NCBI RefSeq assembly: GCF_000009765.2
Contig: NC_003155.5
Coordinates: forward strand, 248,001-312,000
Direction of reading: 5' to 3'
Source of the DNA: Streptomyces avermitilis MA-4680 = NBRC 14893
GTDB taxonomy: Bacteria; Actinomycetota; Actinomycetes; Streptomycetales; Streptomycetaceae
Length of the DNA: 64,000 nucleotides
Part shown: positions 45,744 through 55,240 of the stretch, one piece after another
Layout of the letters: each line of letters opens with the position of its first letter
Numbering within the stretch: position 1 is the stretch's first letter
Notes under the pieces: generated by a model
The model's database searches: none
Seen by the model: the letters and a program-made list of their open reading frames with translations, nothing else
Told to the model about the DNA's origin: nothing
Translations under genes and position numbers: made by a program

Positions 45744-46610
45744 CTGTTCCTGGACGACTGGACCGTCTTCCTGCGCACCGCCCACGGCCTCCGGACGCAC
45801 CGCGGCACGACCCTGGCCCCGGCGAAGGGTCCCACCGCCATCAGCGCCCGCAACGTCACCTACACCTACCCCGGTACCGCCGTACCCGCGCTGGCCGGGG
45901 TCGATCTCGAACTCAAGAGGGGCGAAGTCGTTGCCCTGGTCGGCGAGAACGGCTCCGGAAAGACCACCCTGGCCCACCTCCTGACCGGCCTGTACCTGCC
46001 CGACCACGGCACCGTGGAATGGGACCAGGTCGACCTCGCCACCGCCGACCCCCAGAGTGTGTGGAAGTCCGTCGCCATGGTCCCGCAGGACTACACCCGG
46101 TGGCCGCTGACCTGCCGCGAGAACATCACCCTCGGCATGCCCAGCGACGAAGGTGACGCCGCCGTACTCCGAGCAGCCGAGGAAGCGGGGGCGATGGCCG
46201 TCGTCGCGCACCTTCCCGACGGCCTGGACACCTCGCTAGCCCGCTCCTGGTGGGGCGGCCACGACCTCTCCGGAGGACAGTGGCAACGCATCGCCCTCGC
46301 CAGGGCCTTCCACAAGGACGCCCCCGTACTGATCCTCGACGAGCCGACCTCGGCTCTGGACGCCCGCATTGAGCACCAAGTGTTCTCCCGGCTGCGGGAG
46401 TTGTCTGCGGGCCGCACCGCGCTGTTCATCACACACCGTCTTGCCAACGCCCGCGTCGCCGACAAAGTCATCGTCCTGGAGAAGGGCGCGGTCGCGGAGA
46501 GCGGTACGTACGACGAACTCCTCCGGATCGACGGGCTCTTCGCCGAACTCCACCGGATGCAGGAAGGGGCGGAGAGGGACATCCCGACGCCGCGCACGAC
46601 ACGGATCTGA
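45744..46610 (+). pseudogene. ABC exporter C-terminal ATPase half, N-terminally truncated
   Basis: From about 45744 the frame encodes the end of a transmembrane domain (LFLDDWTVFLRTAHGL) and a complete nucleotide-binding domain: Walker A LVGENGSGKTTLAHLLTGLY, Q-loop VAMVPQDYTRWPLT, signature DLSGGQWQRIALARAFH, Walker B APVLILDEPTSALDA, H-loop LFITHRLANARVADK. It is a lipid/drug-exporter type (ABCB-like) subunit lacking its membrane helices. The breakpoint coincides with the truncated MMPL gene on the other strand. An internal ATG at 46077 cannot rescue a whole domain. Confidence 0.82.
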
Positions 46611-46799
46611 TCCTTCCGCGCGACGCCGGGCAAGGTCCAGCCCGAGTCGGCGGCCTACCTGATGGACGGAGGCGTCGCCGTGCTGCTCTCGACAACAGCG
46701 CCTACACCCCATCGGACGTAGCGCGCCGAATCGCCGACGCCATCCCGGCTCTGCCGCTAGCGTCGGTCCCCTCCCCCGCCCCTTCGACCCCCAAGGAAC

Positions 46800-47244
46800 A
46801 TGAGCGGACAACCGGCAACACCCGTCATCGACATCCACGTCATCCTCCGCGACGGTGACAAGATCCTCTTCTCCCAGCGCGGCGGCCCGTAACGGCTACG
46901 GCCGGTGGCACATGCCTTCCGGCAAGCTCGACCAGGGCGATCCCCTGCCCGCCGGTGCTGCCCGCGAACTGTTCGAAGAGACCGGAATCACCGTCGCCCC
47001 GGGCCACCTCCGGCTCGTCCACGTCGTGCACCATCGCCAAGACGACGAGGTGGAACGGATCGGCTTCTTCTTCGAAGCCACGGACTGGCAGGGAGAACCC
47101 GTCAACCGGGAGCCGGACAAGTGCCTCGCCTTGACCTGGTTCACCGTGCACGAACTGCCCGACGGCATCATCGAGTACCCGCAGGCCGGACTGCGCGGAT
47201 ATCTCGACGAGACCGGTCCCCTCGTCGCACACAACTGGGAGTAG
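46800..47244 (+). pseudogene. NUDIX hydrolase, frameshifted
   Basis: ATG 46800 (AAGGA upstream) gives SGQPATPVIDIHVILRDGDK, then ILFSQRGGP, and hits TAA at 46890 because of an extra A. The next frame continues YGRWHMPSGKLDQGDPLPAG then AARELFEETGIT, the Nudix box with Asp in place of the first Glu, and ends at 47244. Such enzymes hydrolyse nucleoside diphosphates linked to other moieties. Removing one A near 46891 restores the frame. The upstream DNA (46611-46799) contains coding-like scraps (YTPSDVARRIADAIPALPL) of an unrecognised gene. Confidence 0.78.
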
Positions 47245-47674
47245 GAGACTCACCTTCAGCCTGACGTGATGTCCAGTGGTTCCCGCGTAGGCGGGGGGCC
47301 GCTGCCTGCACCCGAGCCGAGGCGGTCGCCCCGGGCAGCCAGCCGCCGTATCGCCTCGATCTCGCGCGCGGCCACCGGGGGCCCTCCCGGATTCGGGAGG
47401 GCCTCCATCCGGTGCCGTCTCAACCCGCCAGTGGACCAGCGGCACTCGACGGGGCGTCCCTGTTCGGCACCGCCCTGGTCGTCTCAGATCAGCCGCAAAA
47501 AAATCTTGGTTGTCGTGTCAAGAATCTGAGAAGCTGTTGCTTTATCGATCTTGGTGGGCGTGAGTTCGAGGTCGTCGACTCGGTCGGGTGATCTCGTGGC
47601 TGGCCGGGCATGAAAGCGGGGCCTCCCGCACAGCTCGTGGGTGTCGAATCCAACCGAGCAACAGGAGGCCCCTG
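47245..47674. other. Gap upstream of the IS5 transposase
   Basis: There is no gene. From about 47500 the sequence becomes AT-richer (AAAAAAATCTTGG...) and probably contains the left end and promoter of the IS5-type element. Confidence 0.4.
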
Positions 47675-48576
47675 GTGCTGCAGTCTTCCGTGCCAGCGTC
47701 GATGTCGTCCAACTCGGCGTCTCTGTCGTGTGATTGTCTCGCTCACCGGTTCGGGAACGCTGGGGACCGGCCGTACAGGCGACCGAAGTATCCGTCGGAC
47801 ATGAGCGACGCGGAGTGGGCCGTCGTACGTGACGCGATGCCGGTTCCCGGCTGGCTCGAGGGCCGCGGCGGGCAACCGGAGAGCTATTGCCACCGGCAGA
47901 TGGTCGACGCGGTGCGCTATCTGGTCGCGGGCGGCATCACCTGGCGGGCGATGCCGGCGGACTTCCCCGCGTGGGACCGCGTTTATGCCTTCTTCCGGCG
48001 CTGGCGGGACAAGGGCCTGACCGCCGAGTTCCACGACCGGCTGCGTGACCGGGTCCGCCAGGCCGCGGGCCGGGATCTGGAGCCGACGGCGGGCATCATC
48101 GACGCGCAGTCGGTGAAGGCAGCCGCATCGGTGCCGGCCGTGACCAGGGGATTCGACGGCGGGAAGAAGGTCAACGGCCGTAAACGGCACATCGTGGTGG
48201 ACACCCTCGGACTGCTGCTGGCCGTTATGGTGACCGCGGCCTCGGTCACCGACCGGGACGCGGGACAGACACTCCTGGCCCGGCTGCGCGAACGGCACTG
48301 GCGCGTCACGCGGGTGTGGGCCGACGGAGGCTACACCGGGCGCCTGGTCGACTTCGCCCGCGACGCCTGGCGGATCGCGCTGACCGTGGTCAGACGCAGC
48401 GACGACACCAGCGGTTTCACCGTGCTGCCGAAGAGGTGGCTGGTGGAGCGCACGTTCGCGTGGCTGATGCACTCACGCCGGCTGGCCCGCGACTACGAGA
48501 CGCGCACCGACACCTCGGAGGCAGTGATCAAGTGGGCGATGAGCACAGTCATGAGGCGCAGCAGGCGCTCGCGCAG
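47675..48576 (+). pseudogene. IS5-family transposase, 3' end cut by another IS fragment
   Basis: From GTG 47675 (AGGAGG upstream) about 300 residues match IS5-type DDE transposases: YPSDMSDAEWAVVRDAMPVP, GIIDAQSVKAAASVPAVTRG, VNGRKRHIVVDTLGLLLAVM, VWADGGYTGRLVDFARDAWR, LPKRWLVERTFAWLMHSRRL. All catalytic acids are present. At 48576, after VMRRSRRSRS, the normal last residues are replaced by an inverted ISAs1 fragment and the frame runs on to 48976. Only a few terminal residues are lost, so function is possible but the right IS end is gone. Confidence 0.85.
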
Positions 48577-48840
48577 CGTTCTCCTCCTGGCCGGCGGCGC
48601 GTTCGCGCCCGGCGAGCCAACTTCCGACGGCTGTATCCAGCGCGTCGCCGTCGATGCGTTGGAGGACACGACGCACGGTGGCCTCGGCCGGGGCGACGGG
48701 GCCGCGGTCCGGCTCCCGGCATGGGCCACCGAGCCGGGCCAGGACGTTGGGCGGGGCGTCGGCGGCCCACTCCGCGATCGCGGCCAGGGACTTCGCTCCG
48801 GCCAGGACCGCGCACGCGGCCAGGGAGAGGACGAAGGCGA
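48577..48840 (-). mobile_element. Inverted partial copy of ISAs1 transposase gene
   Basis: These 264 bp are the reverse complement of 50812-51075, inside the intact ISAs1 transposase gene downstream. I saw no mismatch along the copy. The copy lacks both IS ends. Together the two copies form a long inverted repeat around the M1 peptidase gene. Confidence 0.85.
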
Positions 48841-48990
48841 ATGGGTTGAACCGGGATCCTTACTGTGCGCCAACGTACAGCGAACATCCCCTGCGTACCC
48901 TGGCATTTTCGCCGCCCAAGCGGAGCCGACCTCCCCTCTTCGCGCGGGCCTGTGTCGGCCGTGGGGAACCCTGTGACAAGATCCGCTGGC

Positions 48991-50436
48991 ATGTCATCTG
49001 TCATGTCGTCCGCCATGCCTTCGTTGCCTTCGTCGCCCACGGGTCCCTCAAGAACCGGTCGCCGTCTGCTGGTCGCCCTGCTCGCGATGCTCGCGACAGC
49101 AGGCTCCACCGTGGCCGAGGCCGGCACGCCGTCCGGCCCGGCGCCCGGCGCCGCGGTGAGAGCGGCCGAACCCGCGACGCCTGACCGCCCCAGCTACGAC
49201 GTGAAGCTGCGCGCCGATGGCGACGGCTCCCACTGGGCGGGCCGGCAGACGGTGTCCTTCCGCAACGCCTCCAGCCGGCCCCTGCGTGAGGTGTACATAC
49301 GCCTGTGGGGCAATGGCGAGGACGGCTGCGGGACATCCGGAAGACCGTCCCCCGTCCGCGTCTCCCACGTGCGCGGCGGCACTCCGGGCCGCCCCGGCGT
49401 GAAGTGCACGGCGCTGCGCATCGCTCTGCCGAGGCCGCTCGCACGCGGTGAGCGGACGGCCGTCTCCTTCGACGTGGCCCTCACCGTGCCCGCACGCAAC
49501 AACCGCTTCGGCCGCGAAGGCGCGTTCCGCTTCCTGGGCAACGCGCTGCCGGTCCTCGCCGTGCACGACGCGAGGGGGTGGCACCTCGATCCGTATGTGT
49601 CGTACGGCGAGAGCTTCTACACCCTGGCGAGCGACTTCCGGGTGCGCCTCGACCACCCGTCCGCCCTCAAGGTCCCGGCGACCGGCAGCACATGGACCCG
49701 CCCCGGCGGTACCGGGCGTACGGTCACCCACAGCGTCGCCAAGCGGGTGCGGGACTTCGCATGGGCGGCGGGCCCGTTCCGCACCGCGACCCAGACCTCG
49801 CCCGACGGCGTGCGCGTGAAGTCGTATTGGTCGCCGAACACGCCCGCCGCTGGTGTCCGCCTCAACCGCAAGGACGGCGTCGCCGCCATCGACCGGTTCG
49901 GCAGGGAGTTCGGCCGCTATCCGTACGGCGAGATAGACCTCGTGATGACCCCCGGGTTCGCCGGCGGCATGGAGTACCCCGGCCTGGTCATCCTTGGCAC
50001 CGAGGAGGAGGGCGGCGCCACCGTCCATGAGATCGCCCACCAGTGGTGGTACGGCGTCGTGGGCAACGACGAGTACAACTCACCCTGGCTGGACGAGAGT
50101 TTCGCTCAGTACGCCAACGCGCGCTACTACCGCTGGGACGGGTTCGAGTGCTCGCCGGACGACTCCTGGCCGAGCGCCACCGCCGCGCTCACCAACTCGA
50201 TGGCCTACTGGTCTACACACCGTGGCGAGTACTTCCAGGTCGTGTACGGGATCGGCCCCTGCGTCCTGGCCGACCTGGAGCACGTCCTCGGGGCCGGCAC
50301 CATGGCGCGCCTCATCAAGAAGTACGCCCACGACCACTGGTACGGCGTCTCCACCACCGTCGACTTCAAGAAGGCCGCACAGTCGATGACGCACAGGGAC
50401 CTCGGCCCCTTCTGGCGGAAGCACCGCATCCGCTGA
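48991..50436 (+). CDS. Secreted M1-family metallopeptidase
   Basis: About 481 residues from ATG 48991. The N-terminus has a basic stretch and hydrophobic core (RTGRRLLVALLAMLATAGST) as signal peptide. The M1 features are the GXMEN-like GFAGGMEYPGLVILGTEEEG, the zinc motif VHEIAHQWWYGVVGNDEYNS with the third ligand Glu in WLDESFA at the exact H-x18-E spacing, and a C-terminal helical region. It would remove N-terminal residues from peptides outside the cell. It is shorter than classic aminopeptidase N (about 850 residues), as usual for the compact actinobacterial secreted branch. It is flanked by inverted ISAs1 sequences. Confidence 0.87.
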   Translation: MSSVMSSAMPSLPSSPTGPSRTGRRLLVALLAMLATAGSTVAEAGTPSGPAPGAAVRAAEPATPDRPSYDVKLRADGDGSHWAGRQTVSFRNASSRPLREVYIRLWGNGEDGCGTSGRPSPVRVSHVRGGTPGRPGVKCTALRIALPRPLARGERTAVSFDVALTVPARNNRFGREGAFRFLGNALPVLAVHDARGWHLDPYVSYGESFYTLASDFRVRLDHPSALKVPATGSTWTRPGGTGRTVTHSVAKRVRDFAWAAGPFRTATQTSPDGVRVKSYWSPNTPAAGVRLNRKDGVAAIDRFGREFGRYPYGEIDLVMTPGFAGGMEYPGLVILGTEEEGGATVHEIAHQWWYGVVGNDEYNSPWLDESFAQYANARYYRWDGFECSPDDSWPSATAALTNSMAYWSTHRGEYFQVVYGIGPCVLADLEHVLGAGTMARLIKKYAHDHWYGVSTTVDFKKAAQSMTHRDLGPFWRKHRIR

Positions 50437-50663
50437 AGTCGCACTCCGCTCGCGGGTGACGGGCGTACCCCGGCGGCGCCACGATGACGGTGACCGACGG
50501 GGTAGGCGGGCAGGGCGGCGTCGTTCCGGCGGTGCATCCGGGTTGATGGGGCTTCAGGAGCTGGGGCAGGACTGCGGAGTGGTCGGCGGGGGCTGACGCG
50601 GAGGCAGGCACGACTTCCGGTGATCATGAGGTGTCGAGTCCCTGATCACCACGACGGAAGACC

Positions 50664-51872
50664 GTGCCTGCCCGCTCATCCTCGCTCATCGCGCGCTCTC
50701 TGGGCCAACTCGCCGGCACCGCGCCGACCGTCCCCGATGACCTCCCCGGCCTGCTGACCTGCCTGGCTCAGGTGCCCGATCCCCGCCGGGACCAGGGCCG
50801 ACGCCACCCGCTCGCCTTCGTCCTCTCCCTGGCCGCGTGCGCGGTCCTGGCCGGAGCGAAGTCCCTGGCCGCGATCGCGGAGTGGGCCGCCGACGCCCCG
50901 CCCAACGTCCTGGCCCGGCTCGGTGGCCCATGCCGGGAGCCGGACCGCGGCCCCGTCGCCCCGGCCGAGGCCACCGTGCGTCGTGTCCTCCAACGCATCG
51001 ACGGCGACGCGCTGGATACAGCCGTCGGAAGTTGGCTCGCCGGGCGCGAACGCGCCGCCGGCCAGGAGGAGAACGACAGCGACCGGCGGCCCCTGCCCTC
51101 CCTCGCCGTGGACGGCAAGACCGTGCGCGGTGCCCGCCGCACCGACGGCACCCAGGTCCATCTGCTAGCCGCGATGACGGGGACCGGCCTGGTCACCGCC
51201 CAGCGCGAGGTGGACGCCACGACCAACGAGATCACCGTCTTCCAGCCCCTGCTTGCCCCGCTCAACCTGCACGGCACGGTGGTCACCTTCGATGCCCTCC
51301 ACTCGCAGACCGCCCACGCGCGCTTCCTCGTCGAGGACAAGCACGCCCACTACATCGCGCTGATCAAGGGCAATCAGCCCACCCTGCACCAGTGGCTGAA
51401 GGCCCTGCCATGGCGGGAAGTGCCACTCCTGGACAAGACGCGGGCCACCGCGCACGGCCGCGACGAGATCCGCCGGATCAAGGCCGCCGCCGTCGCCGGG
51501 ATCGCGTTCCCACACGCGGTGCAGGCCGTCCAGATCGAGCGCCGCCGACGGATCGTCACCACCGGCAAGGTCACCCTTGAACGCATCTACGGGGTGACCG
51601 ACCTGACCGCGGAGCAGGCCGACGCAACCGAGATCGCCCGCCGCGTCCGCGGCCACTGGGGCATCGAGAACAAGATCCACCACGTCAGGGACACCACGTA
51701 CGCCGAGGACGCCTCCCGCGTACGCACCGGCACCGCTCCACGTGCAATGGCATCCCTGCGCAACCTGGCCATCGGCGCTCTCCGACTCGCCAACCAGACG
51801 AACATCGCCGCTGGACTCCGGCACCACACCCGCGACGCCAACCGTCCACTGATCACCCTCGGCATCATGTGA
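50664..51872 (+). CDS. ISAs1-family transposase
   Basis: A 402-residue intact DDE transposase: [20 protein letters not shown], then [67 protein letters not shown], and the C-terminal [20 protein letters not shown] with the final glutamate. The start is ATG or GTG at 50664. Element ends lie near 50620 and 51890, where GATCA-containing sequences face each other, but I could not define clean inverted repeats. The GNAT remnant just downstream is cut by its right end. Confidence 0.92.
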   Translation: MPARSSSLIARSLGQLAGTAPTVPDDLPGLLTCLAQVPDPRRDQGRRHPLAFVLSLAACAVLAGAKSLAAIAEWAADAPPNVLARLGGPCREPDRGPVAPAEATVRRVLQRIDGDALDTAVGSWLAGRERAAGQEENDSDRRPLPSLAVDGKTVRGARRTDGTQVHLLAAMTGTGLVTAQREVDATTNEITVFQPLLAPLNLHGTVVTFDALHSQTAHARFLVEDKHAHYIALIKGNQPTLHQWLKALPWREVPLLDKTRATAHGRDEIRRIKAAAVAGIAFPHAVQAVQIERRRRIVTTGKVTLERIYGVTDLTAEQADATEIARRVRGHWGIENKIHHVRDTTYAEDASRVRTGTAPRAMASLRNLAIGALRLANQTNIAAGLRHHTRDANRPLITLGIM

Positions 51873-51892
51873 TCAACCAGGACACATCACCT

Positions 51893-52114
51893 GAACGACG
51901 CGGCCCTGGGCATCGACCGCATCGAGATCCATCACGATGCCGCCAACCCTGCCAGCGGGGCCGTCGCCCGCCGCTTGGGATTCGCTGAGGTTGAGCGCAT
52001 ACGAGCAACTGACGGGCACGTCGCTCCTGGCGAAGTGGGAATCGATGTCATTTGGCGTATGACGGCAGACCAATGGAAGGCAAGGACAGCCGAGCACGCT
52101 CAACAAGCGAGCTG
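51893..52114 (+). pseudogene. GNAT acetyltransferase C-terminal fragment
   Basis: About 73 codons without a start: AALGIDRIEIHHDAANPASG, then AVARRLGFAEVERIRATDGH, ending VIWRMTADQWKARTAEHAQQ then AS. The N-x(n)-S---A-RLGF phrase is the last part of a RimJ/L-type N-acetyltransferase. Its 5' part was removed by ISAs1, and its 3' end abuts the truncated lasso ABC gene on the other strand. Confidence 0.65.
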
Positions 52115-52127
52115 AGTAGAGGTAAAT

Positions 52128-52469
52128 GCCATAGAGATCGGCGTACAGACGCAGGTTCTCCTGGGCAGTCAGGTCATCGTCGGTAGTGGATTCCTGGAAG
52201 ACGACACCGATTTGGCGGCGCACGTCGTGAGGGGAGCGGGTGATGTCGGCGCCAGCGACCTGGGCGTGGCCGGTGGTGGGGCGCAGGGTGGTGCACAGCA
52301 TCCCGATGGTGGTCGACTTGCCGGCGCCATTGGGGCCGAGGAAGGCAAAGAGTTCGCCCTGGGCGACGGTGAGGTCCAGGCCTTGGACGGCTTCGACATC
52401 TCCGTAGGTGCGGCGCAGGCCCCGGGTAACGATTGTCCCAGGGGGTGAAGTGGGGTCGGCCGGGGTCAT
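52128..52469 (-). pseudogene. Lasso cluster ABC transporter ATPase, truncated
   Basis: The first ~114 residues of a DrrA-type ABC ATPase remain: VTRGLRRTYGDVEAVQGLDL, Walker A AFLGPNGAGKSTTIGMLC, Q-loop IGVVFQESTTDDDLTAQENL, RLYADLYGI. After about 52128 the frame runs into antisense GNAT sequence (stop 51873), so the signature motif, Walker B and the permease gene are missing. It is the last gene of the lasso operon, coupled to B2 by ATGA. Such transporters export the lasso peptide and give immunity, so this loss probably silences or strands the pathway. Confidence 0.82.
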
Positions 52470-52885
52470 CGGCGGGCCGGGACGGACATCACCAGGTGGA
52501 AGTCGGTGACGGCGTCAGGGTCCTCGCCGACCGCGTCACCGTCCACGGCGACCCAGGCGTGCGCGGCGAAGGGTCGAGTGGTCACGCCAGTGCACCATTG
52601 TGGCCAGGTGCCGCCCAGGCGGCACAGTAGCGCAGTGGCGATGGAACGCTCCAGGCAGCGAGGCCCGGCGATGGTGACGCTGACGGACACCACGGCGTTG
52701 CGGGCTTGCAGCGCCTGGGGCAGATCGGCCGGACGAGCGCCCCGGCTCGCGAGTTCGAGGACCTGACGCAGGCGTCGCGGCGATACGCGCGCCAGCAGTC
52801 GGGCGGCGGTCACGGTGACTAGGGCGGCGGGGCGCTGGTTCCACGGAATGGCGGTGGACGGTTCGAGAGTCAGCTGGCCGCTCAT
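52466..52885 (-). CDS. Lasso peptide leader peptidase (B2, transglutaminase-like)
   Basis: A 139-residue protein from ATG 52885. It has the lasso B2 cysteine-protease fold: the N-terminal helix region (VTAARLLARVSPRRLRQVLE), catalytic Cys in RCLERSIATALLCRLGG, and the His region FAAHAWVAVDGDAVGEDPDA. It removes the leader peptide from the precursor. It overlaps B1 upstream and the ABC gene downstream (ATGA both times), so it is part of one tightly coupled operon. Split B1/B2 genes are the actinobacterial arrangement. Confidence 0.9.
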   Translation of the reverse strand: MSGQLTLEPSTAIPWNQRPAALVTVTAARLLARVSPRRLRQVLELASRGARPADLPQALQARNAVVSVSVTIAGPRCLERSIATALLCRLGGTWPQWCTGVTTRPFAAHAWVAVDGDAVGEDPDAVTDFHLVMSVPARR

Positions 52886-53145
52886 GACGCGGCCACCTTG
52901 GCGGTGCGCAGGGCGTGCAGCAGGTTGTCGACGTCCTGCTCGACCTGGGCGGTTCCGGCGTCGGGGAAACGTTGACACAGGCTGGCAACGACGCCTTGGG
53001 GGGACGTACCGTCAAGCAGGGCGCGCAGGGCCAGGGCGCCCGTGCCGTTGAGCAGCCAGTAGCGGCCGGTGCGTTCGTCGAGCAAGACCGTACCGTGCTC
53101 GGTGTCGGTGACAGACACTTCAGGTGCCAGGGCAAAGTTCATCAT
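52882..53145 (-). CDS. Lasso peptide RiPP recognition element (B1, PqqD-like)
   Basis: An 87-residue PqqD-like protein from ATG 53145. The winged-helix recognition fold is visible: VSVTDTEHGTVLLDERTGRY, WLLNGTGALALRALLDG, SLCQRFPDAGTAQVEQDVDN. It binds the leader peptide (through the YxxP motif) and delivers it to B2. It overlaps the cyclase stop and the B2 start by four bases each. Confidence 0.9.
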   Translation of the reverse strand: MMNFALAPEVSVTDTEHGTVLLDERTGRYWLLNGTGALALRALLDGTSPQGVVASLCQRFPDAGTAQVEQDVDNLLHALRTAKVAAS

Positions 53146-54998
53146 ATTTCCTTGACGGTTCGAGGGGAGGGAACGGGCACGGCGGTGGCCCGGGCGGTGT
53201 CAGCCGGGGACAGGGTGCGCAGCCACAATTCGCAGGCGAGGGTGGAGTCCAGGGGCATCAGGGGCCGGGTGTCGGCGTGCAGGCCGCGCAGGACGGTGCG
53301 CAGGACGTCGGCGTCGACGAAGCCCATGCGGACCAGATGGGAGTCGTCCATGAGCTTGAGGAGCTCGCCGCGCCGACGGCGCAGTCCCGCGTAGAGCTCG
53401 GCGCTGGCGTCGCCCTTGGTCGTGCGGCTGAGCAGGCCGGCGGGGACGATGCTGCGCAGGGCCGTGCCGAGCATGGGCTTGAACTGGCCCAGGGCCACCC
53501 GGTCCTCCAGCCGTACCGCCAGAATGGCCTCCAGGACCCGGTCGTCGGTGAAGGGTGCGTGGAAAGTGACGCCGGTATGGGCGCCGATATGGGAGTTGCG
53601 GCGGGTGGCATTGCCGTTGATGCGGGTGAGCCGGATCATCTCGTGCTGGACGGGCAGGGTGGCCAGCGGCTGAGGTGTGGCTGCGAGGGCGGCGAGGAGT
53701 TGACGCCGGACGGTCGCCGCGGCGTGCGGGGTGGCCCAGGGCGGGAGTTTCGGCAGTGGCTCCCAGTCTGCTCCGGCTCCCCAATCGTGCCTGTCGGCAG
53801 GGAAGTTGCTGCAGGCGGCCAGCCACTGCGTGTATGAGGGTGCAGAGGCGAGGGTACGGGCGGTTGTAGTCAGGGGCCAGCGGCGCATGGAGCGCAGGGC
53901 GCGCAAGTGTGGCAGGGCGGCGAGAGGATGCCGTCGGACGAGGGCGTGCAGAGCCATCGGGCTAGGGTGGAAGAGCTCGTCACCGCCAATGCCTTGGAGG
54001 TGACGTCGCGAGCCGTGCGCTGCGGCAAGCCGGGCCAAGTGCTCGGTGGTCGCGCGGGACCGTACGAACGTCAGGGGGCCTTCTCGGTCATGGACGGCGT
54101 GGGCGAGAGGCGCGTACCAGTCCGGGGCTTGACCGGGGCCGACCAGAAGGTGCCGGGCGCCCGGCAAAGCGGCCTCGGCCTGGCGGGCCCAGTACCGATC
54201 GTCGCTGGACCGGCCCAGCGCCTGGTAGTGGACCGTCACCAGGTGGGCGTCGTGGCGGTCGGCGTCGGCCAGGAAGCACAGGCTGGTGGAGTCCAGGCCG
54301 CCGGACAGGTCGGCACTCACGACCTCCTGGCCCGCGGTACAGGTCGCCACCGCCTCGGCCAGCGCCTGTCGGATCATGTCGCCGTTGCCCAGGGGGCGGT
54401 CCGGATCCGGCGCAGTCCACCATTGGCGGGTACGCCCCGTGCCGTCCCTGCCGATCTCAAGGCAGTGCCCGGTCGGGGGTGAGCACACGCCACGCCACAG
54501 GCTCCGCTCGCTCAGAGGCCACGGCGGCCCGAAGGGCGAGAGCAGTGCCAGTGCCACCTGATCCTCGTCGATGTCGGCCCCGATCCGGTCGGCCAGTGCC
54601 TGGGGGCGGTCGGCGGCCAGGGTCACTCCGGCGACCGTGGCGTAGTAGATCTGACACGCCGCTGAGAGCGTGCCCTGGACGCGCACCTCTCCGTTTACCG
54701 ACGCCACGAGGTGGAAGCTTCCAGCGGCTGTTGCGGCTAGGCCGTCGAGGTCGCGGACCGACCGGACGTCGCGCAGCCGCCGGGTGAGGACGTCTGCGTC
54801 CGCGGTGGTGCGGCCGAGCAGAGCCACGCGATGCGGGCCCACAGCGGTGACCATGACGTCCTCTTCGTTCCAGCAGCCCACAATCCACGGTCGCCCCGAG
54901 TGGTGCTCAATCACGTGCGTCGGTGGCGGTCCGGCAGTTGGCATGAGCGCCAGGGCCGCAGCGCCGGCCGGGTGGTCGGGAAGTACCAAGAATTCCAT
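53142..54998 (-). CDS. Lasso peptide cyclase (C, asparagine synthetase-like)
   Basis: A 618-residue protein from ATG 54998 (GGAAGG upstream). The N-terminal half is a glutaminase-like fold without the catalytic N-terminal Cys (starts MEFLVLPDHPAG). The ATP-dependent half has the PP-loop VVSADLSGGLDSTSLCFLAD, then HLQGIGGDELFHPSP and a C-terminal TTKGDASAELYAGLRRRRGE. It adenylates the Asp side chain of the core and closes the macrolactam on the N-terminal amine. It is the first gene after the precursor, beyond a hairpin at 55044-55072. Confidence 0.92.
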   Translation of the reverse strand: MEFLVLPDHPAGAAALALMPTAGPPPTHVIEHHSGRPWIVGCWNEEDVMVTAVGPHRVALLGRTTADADVLTRRLRDVRSVRDLDGLAATAAGSFHLVASVNGEVRVQGTLSAACQIYYATVAGVTLAADRPQALADRIGADIDEDQVALALLSPFGPPWPLSERSLWRGVCSPPTGHCLEIGRDGTGRTRQWWTAPDPDRPLGNGDMIRQALAEAVATCTAGQEVVSADLSGGLDSTSLCFLADADRHDAHLVTVHYQALGRSSDDRYWARQAEAALPGARHLLVGPGQAPDWYAPLAHAVHDREGPLTFVRSRATTEHLARLAAAHGSRRHLQGIGGDELFHPSPMALHALVRRHPLAALPHLRALRSMRRWPLTTTARTLASAPSYTQWLAACSNFPADRHDWGAGADWEPLPKLPPWATPHAAATVRRQLLAALAATPQPLATLPVQHEMIRLTRINGNATRRNSHIGAHTGVTFHAPFTDDRVLEAILAVRLEDRVALGQFKPMLGTALRSIVPAGLLSRTTKGDASAELYAGLRRRRGELLKLMDDSHLVRMGFVDADVLRTVLRGLHADTRPLMPLDSTLACELWLRTLSPADTARATAVPVPSPRTVKEI

Positions 54999-55043
54999 GC
55001 CGGTCCCTTCCACAAGGGTGAGTAAGAGGTGGGGAAGACGCAC

Positions 55044-55072
55044 GGCTGGCACGGATCGTCTCCGTGCCAGCC
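55044..55072 (-). terminator. Hairpin between lasso precursor and cyclase genes
   Basis: GGCTGGCACGGA pairs perfectly with TCCGTGCCAGCC across a 5-nt loop, with no T-tract. Placed after the precursor stop, it probably acts as a partial terminator or RNA stabiliser that keeps precursor transcript above enzyme transcript, as in other RiPP operons. Confidence 0.75.
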
Positions 55073-55120
55073 GCCGCTCAGGAGTGTTTAGAGCAGGTGC
55101 TCAGCTCCGCCGAAGGCGGA

Positions 55121-55240
55121 TCAGAACCACCAGCCGCCGAGGAAATCCACCCAGAAGCCGCGGTAGGTGGCGCGGGTGACGTCGGCGAAGTCACCGATCT
55201 CAGTGAGTATGGGCGTCTCGTACGAGGTCTCTGCGGTCAT
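55121..55240 (-). CDS. Lasso peptide precursor (A)
   Basis: A 39-residue peptide from ATG 55240 with AAGGAG ten bases ahead. The leader contains the full actinobacterial recognition motif YETPILTEIGDFADVT (YxxPxLxxxGxxxxxT), whose last Thr (22) should sit at position -2. That places cleavage after Arg23 and gives a 16-residue core ATYRGFWVDFLGGWWF. Core residue 9 is Asp, the right place for a nine-membered macrolactam with Ala1. An Ala1 start, a lone Arg and a bulky WWF tail (possible steric lock) are unusual. I do not recognise it among the lasso peptides I know. It lies directly upstream of C-B1-B2-ABC. Confidence 0.88.
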   Translation of the reverse strand: MTAETSYETPILTEIGDFADVTRATYRGFWVDFLGGWWF

